Assembly (NCBI GenBank): GCA_020853975.1
Contig: JADYXW010000002.1
Span: 1-51,600, forward strand
DNA from: Phycisphaerales bacterium
GTDB lineage: Bacteria; Planctomycetota; Phycisphaerae; Phycisphaerales; UBA1924
Length of the DNA stretch: 51,600 bases
Direction: 5' to 3'
Shown here: one piece after another, positions 16,290 to 25,312 of the stretch
How the letters are laid out: every line of letters begins with the position of its first letter
Numbering within the stretch: the first letter of the stretch is position 1
Translations under genes and position numbers: made by a program
The notes under the pieces: model-generated
The model's input: the letters and a program-made list of their open reading frames with translations, nothing else
Databases searched by the model: none
What the model was told of the DNA's origin: nothing

Positions 16290-17849
16290 ATGCCGGATGC
16301 AACGGTGATGGGTCGCGCCGCGCCCGCTCTTCCCAACCCAACTGAAGCCCCTCCCGCGGAGCATCGCGCGCCCGCGGATCCCCCGATGGCCCGTCGGGCG
16401 CTTTTTCGATTCGGGGCGCTCGCCGCCGCGTGGAGCTCCGCGAAGGCCATGGCGACCCCACCCCAGGTCCCGGCGGATGTCGAGCCCAACAGCCTGCTCG
16501 TGAGGCTTGTCTCGCGCCTGACCATGGGCCTCACGACCGAGGAACTCGCCCTCGCCAACTCGCTCGGCTATCAGGGCTATCTCGAGTATCACCTCAACCA
16601 CACCGCCATCGCCGACACCGCGCTCGACACCATGCTCGCGGATCAGGTCCGTTTCTCGACGCTGCCGATGACCTACGAGCAGATGCTGCAGGTCGCCGCC
16701 GGTCAGGTCGCCAATGAGTGCATCGAGGCCGCTGTCTTCCGCAACGTCTTCAGCAAGCGCCAGTTCTTCGAACGCATGGTCGAGTTCTGGAGCGACCATT
16801 TCAACATAGACATCGCGGGCGAGCGAACCAGCCGACTGAAGCCGATCGACGACCGGGACGTCATCCGCCCCGGCGCGCTCGGCAACTTCCGCACGCTCCT
16901 CGACGCGAGCGCGCACAGCCCCGCGATGCTCTACTACCTCAACAACGACATCTCCGTCGCGGGCAACCCCAACGAGAACTACGCACGCGAGCTTCTCGAG
17001 CTCCACACCATGGGCGCCGACGGCGGGTACTCGCAGCAGGACGTCGCCGAGGTCGCCCGTTGCTTCACCGGATGGACCTTCTGGCGCGACGCCTCCGGCG
17101 CCACCGCCGGAACCTTCCGATACAACCAGGTCGTCCACGACACGGGCCAGAAGGTCGTGCTCGGGCACGTCATCCCCGCCCGCTCCGCCGCCGCCGGCAT
17201 CCAGGACGGCCTCGACGTCCTGAACATCCTCCTCGATCACCCCAGCACCGCCAACTACGTCTCAAAGAAACTCTGCTCGTGGCTCCTGGGGCGCAGCACG
17301 CCCCAGGCCACCATCAGCGCCGTCGCGGGCGTCTACGCCGCATCCGCAGGCGACATCAAGGCCATGATCCGCGAGGCGCTCAGCGCGAACAACCTCGCCG
17401 CCGCCGAGATGAAGTTCAAGCGCCCCTGGCACCTCTTCATCCACTGCATGCGCGTCGTGCCCACCACCATCACCAACACATCGCAGCTCCGCTCACGCCT
17501 CATCACCGCCGGCCAGCCCCGCTTCGGCTGGCCCACGCCCGACGGCTACCCGGATCACGTCGACTACTGGGTCGGAAACATCATGCCGCGCTGGAACTTC
17601 GGCGCCGACCTCATGAACTCCAATCAGCCCATCGGCGGCATCTCCGTCAACACCACCGGCTACTTCGCCGGGCTCACCACCGCGCCCCAGGTTGTGGGCC
17701 GCGTGAACGATGCGCTCGAGGGAGGCGAGATGCCGCAGGGCGAGCGAACGCTCCTCGAGAACTACCTGCAGCCCACCCCAACCAGCGTCACCCAGCAGCG
17801 AGAAGTCCTCGGCCTCGCCATGTCGTCCCCAAGCTTCCAGTGGTACTAG
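16290..17849 (+). CDS. DUF1800 family protein, Tat-type signal
   Basis: A 519-aa member of the DUF1800 family, abundant in Planctomycetes and commonly encoded next to a DUF1501 gene. The family hallmark region is present: FFERMVEFWSDHFNI, LGNFRTLLDASAHSPAMLYYLN, NENYARELLELHTMG and YSQQDVAEVARCFTGW, followed by KLCSWLLG. The N-terminus has ARRALFRFGALAAAW, resembling a twin-arginine signal. ATG 16290 is preferred because GGAG lies nine bases upstream; ATG 16275, five codons earlier, has no clear site. Biochemical function is unknown. The DUF1501 gene follows after 19 bases. Confidence 0.88.
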   Translation: MPDATVMGRAAPALPNPTEAPPAEHRAPADPPMARRALFRFGALAAAWSSAKAMATPPQVPADVEPNSLLVRLVSRLTMGLTTEELALANSLGYQGYLEYHLNHTAIADTALDTMLADQVRFSTLPMTYEQMLQVAAGQVANECIEAAVFRNVFSKRQFFERMVEFWSDHFNIDIAGERTSRLKPIDDRDVIRPGALGNFRTLLDASAHSPAMLYYLNNDISVAGNPNENYARELLELHTMGADGGYSQQDVAEVARCFTGWTFWRDASGATAGTFRYNQVVHDTGQKVVLGHVIPARSAAAGIQDGLDVLNILLDHPSTANYVSKKLCSWLLGRSTPQATISAVAGVYAASAGDIKAMIREALSANNLAAAEMKFKRPWHLFIHCMRVVPTTITNTSQLRSRLITAGQPRFGWPTPDGYPDHVDYWVGNIMPRWNFGADLMNSNQPIGGISVNTTGYFAGLTTAPQVVGRVNDALEGGEMPQGERTLLENYLQPTPTSVTQQREVLGLAMSSPSFQWY

Positions 17850-17868
17850 CTCCGCAAGGAACCCATCC

Positions 17869-19170
17869 ATGACCGGCCCATCCCACCCCGAGGCGGCCCG
17901 GGGCTGCCCCGAGTACGCGGAACTCTCGCGCAGAGGGTTCCTCGCCGCCTCCGGCCTCGCCGCCGCAGCGGTCGCCGCCCCGGCCTGGCTCCCACGCGTC
18001 GCCTTCGCCAAGGACTACCGATCCTCGATGCGCGATGTCATCATCTCCATCTATCTCCGCGGCGCCTCCGACGGCCTCACCATGTGCGTCCCCTACGCCG
18101 ACAACGCCTACTACACCCTCCGCCCGACGCTCGCCATCGCACGCCCCGACAGCGCCGCCACCGACAAGGCCACGGACCTCGATGGGTTCTTCGGCCTTCC
18201 GCCGGCCATGCTCCCTCTCCTCCCCGCCTACCAGGCCCAGCGCCTCGCCATCGTTCACGCCTGCGGCTCCACGGACCCCTCGCGATCCCACTTCGACGCC
18301 CAGCGATTCATGGAAGTCGGCAAGCCCGACGACCCCACGCTCCTCACCGGCTGGCTCGGTCGCCACATCGCCAACATCCCGCCGATGAACCCCTCCGCCG
18401 TCCTCCGCGGCGTCGGCCTCTCCACCGGCCTCGCGAGAACCCTCGTCGGTGCACCGGACACCCTTCCCATCGTCAATCTCTCCGGCTTCAACCTCGCCGG
18501 CGCCCAGACCTCCCGCACCGCACGGCGCATGGTGATCGACAGCATGTACAACGGCACCGTCGATCCGCTCAAGGCCGCCGGTCTCACCACGCTCCAGACC
18601 ATCGACACCCTCGCCAATATCTCCTTTACCACCTACCAGCCCGCGGGCGGTGCGAACTACGGCACCAGCAGCTACGGCACGAGCATGAAGAGCGTCGCCG
18701 CGCTCCTCAAGGCCCAGGTCGGCGTCGAGGCCGTCGCCATCGATGTCAATGGCTGGGACACCCACACCAACCAGGGCAATGTCTCGGGCACCATGGCCGC
18801 GCTCATGGCCAACATCGCCCAGGTGCTCGCCGCCTTCGACACCGACATGACCGCCGGAGCAACCCAGCCCTCCTACGTCGTCGTTGTCATGAGCGAGTTC
18901 GGCCGCCGCGCCCAGGAGAACGGCAGCGCCGGCACCGACCACGGCCACGGCAACTGCATGCTCGTCCTCGGCTCCGCCGTGCAGGGCGGACAGGTCGTCT
19001 CCCAGTGGCCGGGCCTGGCCCCGGGCCAGCTCTTCGAGGGCCTCGACCTCGACGTCACCATCGACTACCGCGACATCCTCGCGGAGATCTGCGCGCAGCG
19101 CCTTGGCGCGCCCGACCTGTCCGTCATCTTCCCCGCCTTCACGCCCACGTTCCGGAACATCGTCGCCTGA
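17869..19170 (+). CDS. DUF1501 family protein with twin-arginine signal (sulfatase-like fold)
   Basis: A 433-aa exported protein of the DUF1501 family, distantly related to alkaline phosphatases and sulfatases. A Tat signal is clear: SRRGFLAASGLAAAAVAAPAW (residues 20-40), with likely cleavage after AFA (residue 47). Family motifs include IISIYLRGASDGLTMCVPY, SRSHFDAQRFMEVG, VNGWDTHTNQG and the C-terminal VVVVMSEFGRRAQENGSAGTDHGHGNCM block with conserved His and Asp. AAGGA precedes the ATG by eight bases. It is translated directly after the DUF1800 gene and the two probably act together. The shared role is not established. Confidence 0.9.
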   Translation: MTGPSHPEAARGCPEYAELSRRGFLAASGLAAAAVAAPAWLPRVAFAKDYRSSMRDVIISIYLRGASDGLTMCVPYADNAYYTLRPTLAIARPDSAATDKATDLDGFFGLPPAMLPLLPAYQAQRLAIVHACGSTDPSRSHFDAQRFMEVGKPDDPTLLTGWLGRHIANIPPMNPSAVLRGVGLSTGLARTLVGAPDTLPIVNLSGFNLAGAQTSRTARRMVIDSMYNGTVDPLKAAGLTTLQTIDTLANISFTTYQPAGGANYGTSSYGTSMKSVAALLKAQVGVEAVAIDVNGWDTHTNQGNVSGTMAALMANIAQVLAAFDTDMTAGATQPSYVVVVMSEFGRRAQENGSAGTDHGHGNCMLVLGSAVQGGQVVSQWPGLAPGQLFEGLDLDVTIDYRDILAEICAQRLGAPDLSVIFPAFTPTFRNIVA

Positions 19171-19189
19171 AGCGCCGCAGGACACACCC

Positions 19190-20173
19190 ATGCGAACCAC
19201 CCTCGCCCTTTCCATCGTTGCCGCCGCCGCCGGCTCTGCCGGTGCACAGGCGCTGTTCAGCAACGCCGGCCCCACGCCCGACTCGCCCGCGCTCGCTCCC
19301 TCCGGTGCATCCCTCAGCGGCGTCACCGCCCCCCCGGGCGGCGCGTGGAGTGAGCTCCAGACCAGCGTGACCGGCGAGTGCAACGCCACAGCAGGCTTCT
19401 CCGTTCACTCCGCGGGTGAAGAGGGCCTCTACCGCCTCGCCGACGACTTCGAGGTCCCCGCGGATTCCCTCTGGCAGCTCGACACCCTCCGCGTCTACGC
19501 GTTCGTGCCGGGGCACGCCGGAGGCTCCCCCTTCGGCGGCATCTCTGTCAGGGTCTGGCTCGGTCAGCCCGGCACCGCCGACGCCGTCGTCATCGCCGGA
19601 GACTCCGACGCGAACGTCCTCTCGACCGCCGCTGCCACGGGCGTCTACCGCGTGTTCAACACCCTGCGCGCGCCCCTCCCGCCAGCCCCGGACACATCCC
19701 GCGCCATCTGGTCCGTGGATGCCTCGCTCGCGGGCACCGTGCTGGGTCCCGGACGCTACTGGATCGACTGGCAACTCACCTGCGCCAACCCCGACAACCC
19801 CGCATTCTCCCCTTCCGCCTCGCTCGCATCCTCCCGCGCCACTCTCGGCTCCAACGCGCTGCAGTTCCGCTCCGAACCGGGTCCCGCGCTCGGCCAGTGG
19901 ACGCCCATCCGTGATTCCGGAAAGCCCGCAGCCACCCCGGACGTCGCCCAGGACCTTCCCTTCATCCTCCTTGGCTTTGCCCTTCCAAACTGCGACCCCG
20001 ACTTCAACCAGGACGGCAACGCCGATCAGGACGACGTGGGATACCTCACCAACGTGATCGCGGGCGGCGAAAACCCGGCCGGCCGGGATCCGGACTTCAA
20101 CCGCGACGGCAACGTCGATCAGGACGACGTCCTGGCCCTCGTTGACGTCATCGCGGGCGGGGCCTGCCCCTGA
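19190..20173 (+). CDS. Secreted protein with C-terminal dockerin-like double EF-hand tail
   Basis: Exported 327-aa protein with a Sec signal (RTTLALSIVAAAAGSAGAQA). The central part (about 70-260) is beta-rich and unrecognised; it resembles planctomycete PEP-CTERM-like or dockerin-anchored secreted proteins with a YRLADDFEVPADSLWQLD start. The last about 60 residues hold two EF-hand loops (DFNQDGNADQDD, DFNRDGNVDQDD) joined by TNVIAGGENPAG and end in GGACP, nearly identical to the tail of the protein at 14978-16048. AGGA precedes the ATG and the gene starts 19 bases after the DUF1501 stop, so it may be cotranscribed with that pair. Confidence 0.78.
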   Translation: MRTTLALSIVAAAAGSAGAQALFSNAGPTPDSPALAPSGASLSGVTAPPGGAWSELQTSVTGECNATAGFSVHSAGEEGLYRLADDFEVPADSLWQLDTLRVYAFVPGHAGGSPFGGISVRVWLGQPGTADAVVIAGDSDANVLSTAAATGVYRVFNTLRAPLPPAPDTSRAIWSVDASLAGTVLGPGRYWIDWQLTCANPDNPAFSPSASLASSRATLGSNALQFRSEPGPALGQWTPIRDSGKPAATPDVAQDLPFILLGFALPNCDPDFNQDGNADQDDVGYLTNVIAGGENPAGRDPDFNRDGNVDQDDVLALVDVIAGGACP

Positions 20174-20209
20174 GTTGATAGGTCTTTGAGCGGGTCTTGC
20201 CGGTTTTTC

Positions 20210-20237
20210 TTGCCCTGCCGGCCCCCCGTCCTATACT
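20210..20237 (+). promoter_or_regulatory. Sigma-70-type promoter for rpsB-tsf
   Basis: TTGCCC (20210-20215) and TATACT (20232-20237) are separated by 16 bp; the -10 box matches TATAAT at five of six positions. It lies 190 bp upstream of the rpsB ATG, leaving a long 5' leader. Confidence 0.6.
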
Positions 20238-20276
20238 TCCAGCGTGACGTGCCCGGTCGGGGCGCGACACCGATGG

Positions 20277-20331
20277 CGAGGATTGTCCTCGGCCACACGA
20301 TCACGAGCAGGAACGGGCCGTCCGTCGGCCC
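20277..20331 (+). other. Structured 5' leader of rpsB with two short hairpins
   Basis: The transcript between the promoter and rpsB can form a 6-bp hairpin CGAGGA/TCCTCG (20277-20291, 3-nt loop) and a second, GGGCCG/CGGCCC (20315-20331, 5-nt loop). Ribosomal protein S2 operons in other bacteria carry autoregulatory leaders. Whether this is one is unknown, and in DNA of this GC content short hairpins also arise by chance. Confidence 0.3.
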
Positions 20332-20426
20332 ATCGCAAGCGCCCTAGCGCGTGCCGAGGCAGCCGCGGCCCAGCCGCCATGCCTACCGACCCGTGCACGC
20401 GGGTGTCGCTCAAAAGAGTCCCTCCC

Positions 20427-21269
20427 ATGGCAAACACTCTCGTCCAGGACCTCGTCGAATCCGGAATCCACTTCGGCCAGCGCGCCAGCGGGTGGAACCC
20501 CAAGATGCAGCCGTACATCTACGGCAAGCGCAACGGGATCCACATCATCGACATCAAGGAGACCATCAAGGGCCTCCTCCTCGCCAAGAAGTTCATCTCC
20601 AAGGTCGTCGCGGACGGCAAGGACGTCTGCTTCGTCGGCACCAAGCGCCAGGCCAAGAACGTCATCGAGACACGCGTTCCCGACGTCAAGATGCACTTCG
20701 TCACCGAGCGCTGGCTGGGCGGCACGCTCACCAACTTCCGCACCATCCGCCAGCGCCTCCGCCGCCTCGAAGAGCTCGAGACCATCGAGAAGAACGACAA
20801 CTTCGCCAGCTACTCCAAGAAGATGGAGTCCCAGCTCAAGCGCGAGCAGAAGAAGATCTTCCGGAACCTCAACGGCATCCGCAAGATGGACAAGCTCCCC
20901 GGCGCCATGATCGTCGTCGACGTCAAGTCCGAGATCACCGCCCTCAAGGAAGCCCGCAAGCTCAATATCCCCACCATCTGCCTCATCGACACCGATGGCG
21001 ACCCCTCCCTCGCGGACATCGCCATCCCCGGCAACGACGACTCGATGCGCGCCATCGACGTGATCATCCGCGAGCTCTGCCTCGCCGTCGCCGCAGGCGT
21101 CGAGCAGCGCGGTGCCACCGCGCTCTCGGGCGAGGCCGCCCCAGCCGAGCAGGCCGCCCCCGCCGGTCCCCGGCGCAGCCGCCGCGCCCAGTTCCGCGCC
21201 GAAGATGCGGGCGGCGAGCCCGGCCGTGTCGAGACCTCCACCGAGCCCTCCGCAGGCGTCCCTTCCTGA
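20427..21269 (+). CDS. rpsB: 30S ribosomal protein S2
   Basis: Small-subunit ribosomal protein, 280 aa. S2 motifs are clear: LVESGIHFGQRASGWNPKM at the N-terminus, FVGTKRQAKNVI, RWLGGTLTNFRTI near residue 100 and the IDTDGDP segment near 190. The tail after about residue 230 is an Ala/Pro/Arg/Glu-rich extension beyond the usual core. The start at 20427 fits the family N-terminus; upstream codons belong to the leader. tsf follows, the classical rpsB-tsf order. Confidence 0.97.
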   Translation: MANTLVQDLVESGIHFGQRASGWNPKMQPYIYGKRNGIHIIDIKETIKGLLLAKKFISKVVADGKDVCFVGTKRQAKNVIETRVPDVKMHFVTERWLGGTLTNFRTIRQRLRRLEELETIEKNDNFASYSKKMESQLKREQKKIFRNLNGIRKMDKLPGAMIVVDVKSEITALKEARKLNIPTICLIDTDGDPSLADIAIPGNDDSMRAIDVIIRELCLAVAAGVEQRGATALSGEAAPAEQAAPAGPRRSRRAQFRAEDAGGEPGRVETSTEPSAGVPS

Positions 21270-21311
21270 CCCCCGCGGAGACAGCCCCCAAGCCCTTTCA
21301 GATCATCTAGC

Positions 21312-21329
21312 CCCGCCCACGCGGGCGGG
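21312..21329 (+). other. Intercistronic hairpin between rpsB and tsf
   Basis: CCCGCCC (21312-21318) and GGGCGGG (21323-21329) form a perfect 7-bp stem with a 4-nt loop, just upstream of the tsf ribosome binding site. No T-run follows, so it is more likely a processing or attenuating structure than a full terminator. Confidence 0.4.
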
Positions 21330-21344
21330 CCCGGAGACAGACCC

Positions 21345-22160
21345 GTGAGCCAGATCAGCGCCAAAGACGTCACCAACCTCCGCAACCGCACCGGCCTCCC
21401 CATGATGGCCTGCAAGGCCGCTCTCCAGGAGGCCGGCGGCGATGTGGACAAGGCCGAGGAGCTTCTGCGCAAGCAGCTCAAGGGCAAGATGGACACCAAG
21501 ATGGACCGCACCGCCGGCGAAGGCCGGGTCGCCATCTTCCGCACCCGCGAGGCCGCCACCATCGTCGAGCTTCGCGCGGAGACCGACTTCACCGCCAAGA
21601 ACGAGAAGTTCGTCGCCGCCGCCGCCGCCTGCGCCGAGCTCGCCAACGAGGCGCACGCGGGCGCCGTCGCCGCCACCCCCGCCATGAGCAAGGTCATCGA
21701 CGAGCTCCGCATCTCCACGGGCGAGAACATCTCTCTCGCCCGCGCCCACAAGCTCGTCCAGGACCCCGGCAGCGGCGCCTTCGGTTACTACGTCCACCAC
21801 GACGGCAAGACCGGCGTGCTCGTCCAGGCCGAGGGATCCGTCTCCGACGAGACCCTCCGCCAGATCTGCATGCACGTCACCGCCGCCGTGCCCCGCCCCC
21901 AGGGCGTCTCGGCCCAGGACGTCCCCGCCAACATCGTCGAGAAGGAACGCCGCTTCCGCATCGAGCAGGCGATGGAGTCCGGCAAGCCCAAGGAAATCGC
22001 CGAGAAGATGGTCGAGGGCGGCATGCGCAAGTTCTTCGAGGAGATCGCCCTCCTCGAACAGCCCTTCGTCATGGACCCCACCAAGAAGATCAAGGACATC
22101 ATCGGTCCCAAGGTCACCATCGTCGCGTTCCTGCGCTGGCAGGTCGGCGAGCAGGCCTGA
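21345..22160 (+). CDS. tsf: Translation elongation factor Ts
   Basis: Nucleotide exchange factor for EF-Tu, 271 aa. The N-terminal UBA-like domain has VTNLRNRTGLPMMACKAALQEAGGD, followed by the EF-Ts signature ELRAETDFTAKNEKF. Later parts include the ICMHVTAAVPR segment of the dimerisation domain. The start codon is GTG at 21345 with GGAG upstream (21333-21336). It follows rpsB by 75 bp. Confidence 0.96.
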   Translation: MSQISAKDVTNLRNRTGLPMMACKAALQEAGGDVDKAEELLRKQLKGKMDTKMDRTAGEGRVAIFRTREAATIVELRAETDFTAKNEKFVAAAAACAELANEAHAGAVAATPAMSKVIDELRISTGENISLARAHKLVQDPGSGAFGYYVHHDGKTGVLVQAEGSVSDETLRQICMHVTAAVPRPQGVSAQDVPANIVEKERRFRIEQAMESGKPKEIAEKMVEGGMRKFFEEIALLEQPFVMDPTKKIKDIIGPKVTIVAFLRWQVGEQA

Positions 22161-22189
22161 CGCCCGCCGCCATCCCCGGAGGTTCCGCC

Positions 22190-23365
22190 ATGTGGCACGC
22201 GCACGCCCAGGCCTACATGGCCCAGCGATCCATCGACGGCTGGCTGGTCCACGACTTCCGGGGCAGCAACCCGGTCCTCGCCCAACTCCTCCCGGGCAAA
22301 CGCACCACCACCCGCAGGGCCGACCTCTGGCTGCCGGCCTCCGGTCCACCCGTGATCCTCGCCCACGTGCTCGACGCGGCCCAGTTCCGCTCCGCCGGCC
22401 TGCGCGTCGACACCTACACCTCGTGGGATAACTACGCCGCGTGGTTCAAGGCCACGCTGTCCGGCGCCCGCCACGTCGCCATGGAGTACTCCCCGGGCTG
22501 CGCACTCCCCGTGGTCGCGACCGTCGACGCCGGCACTGTCGAGTACGTTCGCTCCCTCGGCCCCGAGGTTGTCACCTCCGCGGACCTCATCCAGGTCGCC
22601 ATCGCACAGTGGAGCCCGGAAGCCATCCGAGTGCACGAGCGATCCGCCGCCGGCACCCAAGAGGCCATGGTCGACGCGTGGGGCTTCATCCGATCCTCGC
22701 TCCGCGCGGGTTCGCGCATCACCGAGCACGACGTGCAGAGCCGCATCGTCGCCACCTTCCACCGCCTCGGCCTTGAGTTCCCCGATCCGCCCATCGTCGG
22801 CGTCAACGCCCACAGCGGCGATCCGCACTTCGAAGTCTCCGCGACGAATCCCTCCCCCATCCGCCCCGGCGACTGGGTCCTTATCGACCTCTGGGCCCGC
22901 GTCCCGGGCGACCACAACGTCTACTCCGACATCACCTGGACCGGCTTCTGCGGCAGCAAGGCTCCCGAAGAACACCAGCGCGTCTTCGACGCCGTCCGCG
23001 ACGCCCGGGATGCGTGCGTCGCCCTCGCGGTCAGCGCCTTCAGGTCCCGCACCCGCATCGAGGGCTGGCAGCTCGACGACGCCGCACGCAACGTCATCAT
23101 CGGCGCCGGCTTCGGCCACGCCATCAAGCACCGCACGGGCCACAGCCTGAGCGCCGGTCCCCGTGTCCACGGCGTGGGTGTGAACATCGACAACACCGAG
23201 ACCCACGACACCCGCGAGGTCCTCCCCGGAATCGGCTTCACCGTCGAGCCCGGCATCTACCTCCCTCACTTCGGCGTCCGCAACGAGATCGACGTCTACG
23301 TCGACCCGGTCAAGGGCCCCGTCATCACCAGTTGCAGGCAGGACTCGCCGGAACTCGTCGGCTGA
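22190..23365 (+). CDS. M24 family metallopeptidase (Xaa-Pro aminopeptidase-like)
   Basis: Cytoplasmic peptidase of the aminopeptidase P / creatinase family, 391 aa. The N-terminal creatinase-like domain is followed by the pita-bread catalytic domain. Dinuclear metal ligands are visible as Asp in VLIDLWA, Asp in YSDITWT, His in KHRTGHSLS with the nearby RVHGVG, Glu in FTVEPGIYL and Glu in VRNEIDVYV. A strong GGAGG lies nine bases before the ATG. Its stop overlaps the nitroreductase start by one base (TGATG). Exact substrate unknown. Confidence 0.88.
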   Translation: MWHAHAQAYMAQRSIDGWLVHDFRGSNPVLAQLLPGKRTTTRRADLWLPASGPPVILAHVLDAAQFRSAGLRVDTYTSWDNYAAWFKATLSGARHVAMEYSPGCALPVVATVDAGTVEYVRSLGPEVVTSADLIQVAIAQWSPEAIRVHERSAAGTQEAMVDAWGFIRSSLRAGSRITEHDVQSRIVATFHRLGLEFPDPPIVGVNAHSGDPHFEVSATNPSPIRPGDWVLIDLWARVPGDHNVYSDITWTGFCGSKAPEEHQRVFDAVRDARDACVALAVSAFRSRTRIEGWQLDDAARNVIIGAGFGHAIKHRTGHSLSAGPRVHGVGVNIDNTETHDTREVLPGIGFTVEPGIYLPHFGVRNEIDVYVDPVKGPVITSCRQDSPELVG

Positions 23366-24015
23366 TGGCCGGCCCCGAGCCCATCACCCCGGGGCGGCTG
23401 CTGAGCGCCCTTCAGTGGCGCTACGCCACGCAGCGATTTGATCCATCCCGCCCCATCCCCGCCGCCGCCTGGTCCGCGATCCTCGAATCGCTCCGGCTCG
23501 CGCCCTCCGGCTTCGGGCTCCAGCCCTGGCGGATTGTCAGCGTCGAGTCCCCGGCCCTCCGAAGGGCGCTCTCCGCCGCCTCCTGGAACCAGCCCCAGGT
23601 GCTCGAAGCCCCGAGGCTCCTCGTCCTCTGCCGTCGCGACCGCGTGGAATCCCTCGATGTCGAGCGGCTGATTGCGCTCGCCCGTGGGCAACGCGCGATC
23701 TCTGACGAGGAAGCCGCTCGTTGGCGCGCGGGCCTCGCCTCGTTCGTCGAGTCCGGTGCCGCCACCGACCAGTGGGCGGCACGTCAGGTCTACCTCGCTC
23801 TCGGAGTGCTCGTCGCCGCGGCCGCCGTCCTTGGCGTGGACGCCTGCCCGCTGGAGGGCATCGACCCCCCCGCGTACGACCGTGAACTCGGCCTGGCCGG
23901 AACGGGATACCAGACGGTTGTCGCCGTGGCGCTGGGCTACCGGGCCGCAGGCGACCCCGCCGCCACAGCCGACAAGCTCCGCTTCCCCGAGGCGGAGGTC
24001 TTCACGCGGGCCTGA
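23365..24015 (+). CDS. Nitroreductase family protein (FMN-dependent, NfsB-like)
   Basis: Flavin-dependent oxidoreductase, 216 aa. The N-terminal RYATQRFDPSRPIP and LAPSGFGLQPWRIVSV segments are typical of NfsB/YdjA-type FMN binding, and the C-terminal half has AARQVYLALGVLVAAAAVLGVDACPLEGIDP, matching the family helix and GIDP segment. Translationally coupled to the peptidase through TGATG. The physiological substrate (quinone or nitro compound) is unknown. Confidence 0.9.
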   Translation: MAGPEPITPGRLLSALQWRYATQRFDPSRPIPAAAWSAILESLRLAPSGFGLQPWRIVSVESPALRRALSAASWNQPQVLEAPRLLVLCRRDRVESLDVERLIALARGQRAISDEEAARWRAGLASFVESGAATDQWAARQVYLALGVLVAAAAVLGVDACPLEGIDPPAYDRELGLAGTGYQTVVAVALGYRAAGDPAATADKLRFPEAEVFTRA

Positions 24016-24024
24016 TCGCCCCGC

Positions 24025-25185
24025 TCAGCGCTTCTCGATCGGCGTGTACGCGACGTTGTGCGGCCCGGTGTAGTCCACCGACGGGCGGTACAGCCGGTTG
24101 TTCGCGAGCTGCTCCAGCGCGTGCGCCGACCAGCCGCCCACTCGCCCGATCACGAACATCGGCGTGAACAGGTCCAGCGGCAGGCCGATGCAGTGGTACG
24201 TGGTGGCGCTGTAGAAGTCCACGTTCGGGTAGATGCCCTTGGCAGCCTTCTCGCGGTTCATCACCGCCTCGATGGCGCTGCTCTTCTCGAACAGGTCCAT
24301 GTTGCCCGTGTCCTGCGCGAGCTGCTTCGCCAGCACCTTCAGGTGGCTGGCGCGTGGGTCATACGCCTTGTACACGCGGTGCCCGAACCCCGGGATCTTG
24401 TCCTTCTTCGCGAGCTTGTCCTGGATGAACGCCTCGCACGCCGCGACGCTCGGGATCTGGTTCAGCATCCGCATCACGCCCTCGTTCGCGCCGCCGTGCA
24501 GCGGGCCGCGTAGGCTCCCGACGGCGCCCGTGAGGGCCGAGTACAGGTCGCTCTCCGTCGAGATGATCACGCGCGTTGCAAACGTCGAGTTGTTCAGCCC
24601 GTGATCCGTGTGCAGGACCAGGCACACGTCCAGCGCCTTGGTCATGGCGGGCGTCGGCGCCGCGCCGTTCAGCATGTACAGGAAGTTCTCGCACAGGCTC
24701 TTGCTGCTGTCGGGCCTCACCAGGGGCTTGCCCTGGCGGTGCCGGTGGAAGTACGCCAGCAGCGTGGGAGTCTGCGCGAGAATGTTCAGCGCCTTCTCAC
24801 GCACCGTGGGTACATCGATCGCGTTCGGCTTCGGGTCGTGCAGCCCCAGCGCCGAGACCAGCGTCCGAACCGCGTGCATCGGCTCCGCCGACGCGGGGAT
24901 CGTCGCCAGCAGCGCCTCGACGCCCTTGGGAACCTCGTACCGCGCCCTGATCGACGCCACGAACGCGCCGAGCTCCGCCTTCGTCGGCAGCTTCCCGTGC
25001 CACAGGAAGTACACCGTCTCTTCGAACGTGCTGTGCGACGCCAGCTCCCCGATCGGGATCCCGATGTACTCCAGGATCCCCTTCTCGCCGTCGATGAACG
25101 ACAGCTTCGAGTCCGTTGCGATCACTCCCTCGAGGCCCTTGGAATACGTCGTCATGGCGTTCTGTTCCTGCGTGGCGATGGTCAT
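24025..25185 (-). CDS. gltA: Citrate synthase
   Basis: Condenses acetyl-CoA and oxaloacetate at entry to the TCA cycle; 386 aa, the short (CitZ-like) form. Conserved catalytic parts: LCLVLHTDHGLNNSTFATR-type segment with the first His, the GSLRGPLHGGANEGVM motif with the second His and IPGFGHRVYKAYDPRA with the third. The C-terminus has NVDFYSATTYHCIGLP with the catalytic Asp. ATG 25185 is used; an in-frame ATG at 25155 has AGGA upstream and is a good alternative. A -10-like TATAGT lies at 25203-25208. Methylcitrate synthase activity cannot be excluded. Confidence 0.93.
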   Translation of the reverse strand: MTIATQEQNAMTTYSKGLEGVIATDSKLSFIDGEKGILEYIGIPIGELASHSTFEETVYFLWHGKLPTKAELGAFVASIRARYEVPKGVEALLATIPASAEPMHAVRTLVSALGLHDPKPNAIDVPTVREKALNILAQTPTLLAYFHRHRQGKPLVRPDSSKSLCENFLYMLNGAAPTPAMTKALDVCLVLHTDHGLNNSTFATRVIISTESDLYSALTGAVGSLRGPLHGGANEGVMRMLNQIPSVAACEAFIQDKLAKKDKIPGFGHRVYKAYDPRASHLKVLAKQLAQDTGNMDLFEKSSAIEAVMNREKAAKGIYPNVDFYSATTYHCIGLPLDLFTPMFVIGRVGGWSAHALEQLANNRLYRPSVDYTGPHNVAYTPIEKR

Positions 25186-25312
25186 GGTGTTCTCGCGGCC
25201 CGACTATAGCGGGTGCTAACGCCGCCCCTCCACATTCCCGCGGCTCTTTGCCCCACTTTCCGCCCAGCGAAAGCACCGGTCGGCCCGCGGTCCCCGACGC
25301 CTACCGTCGTCC

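Noticed and set aside
17788..19389. Minus-strand frame of over 500 codons opposite the DUF1501 gene
   Set aside because: Gly/Val/Asp-rich antisense of DUF1501; no motif and no ribosome binding site.
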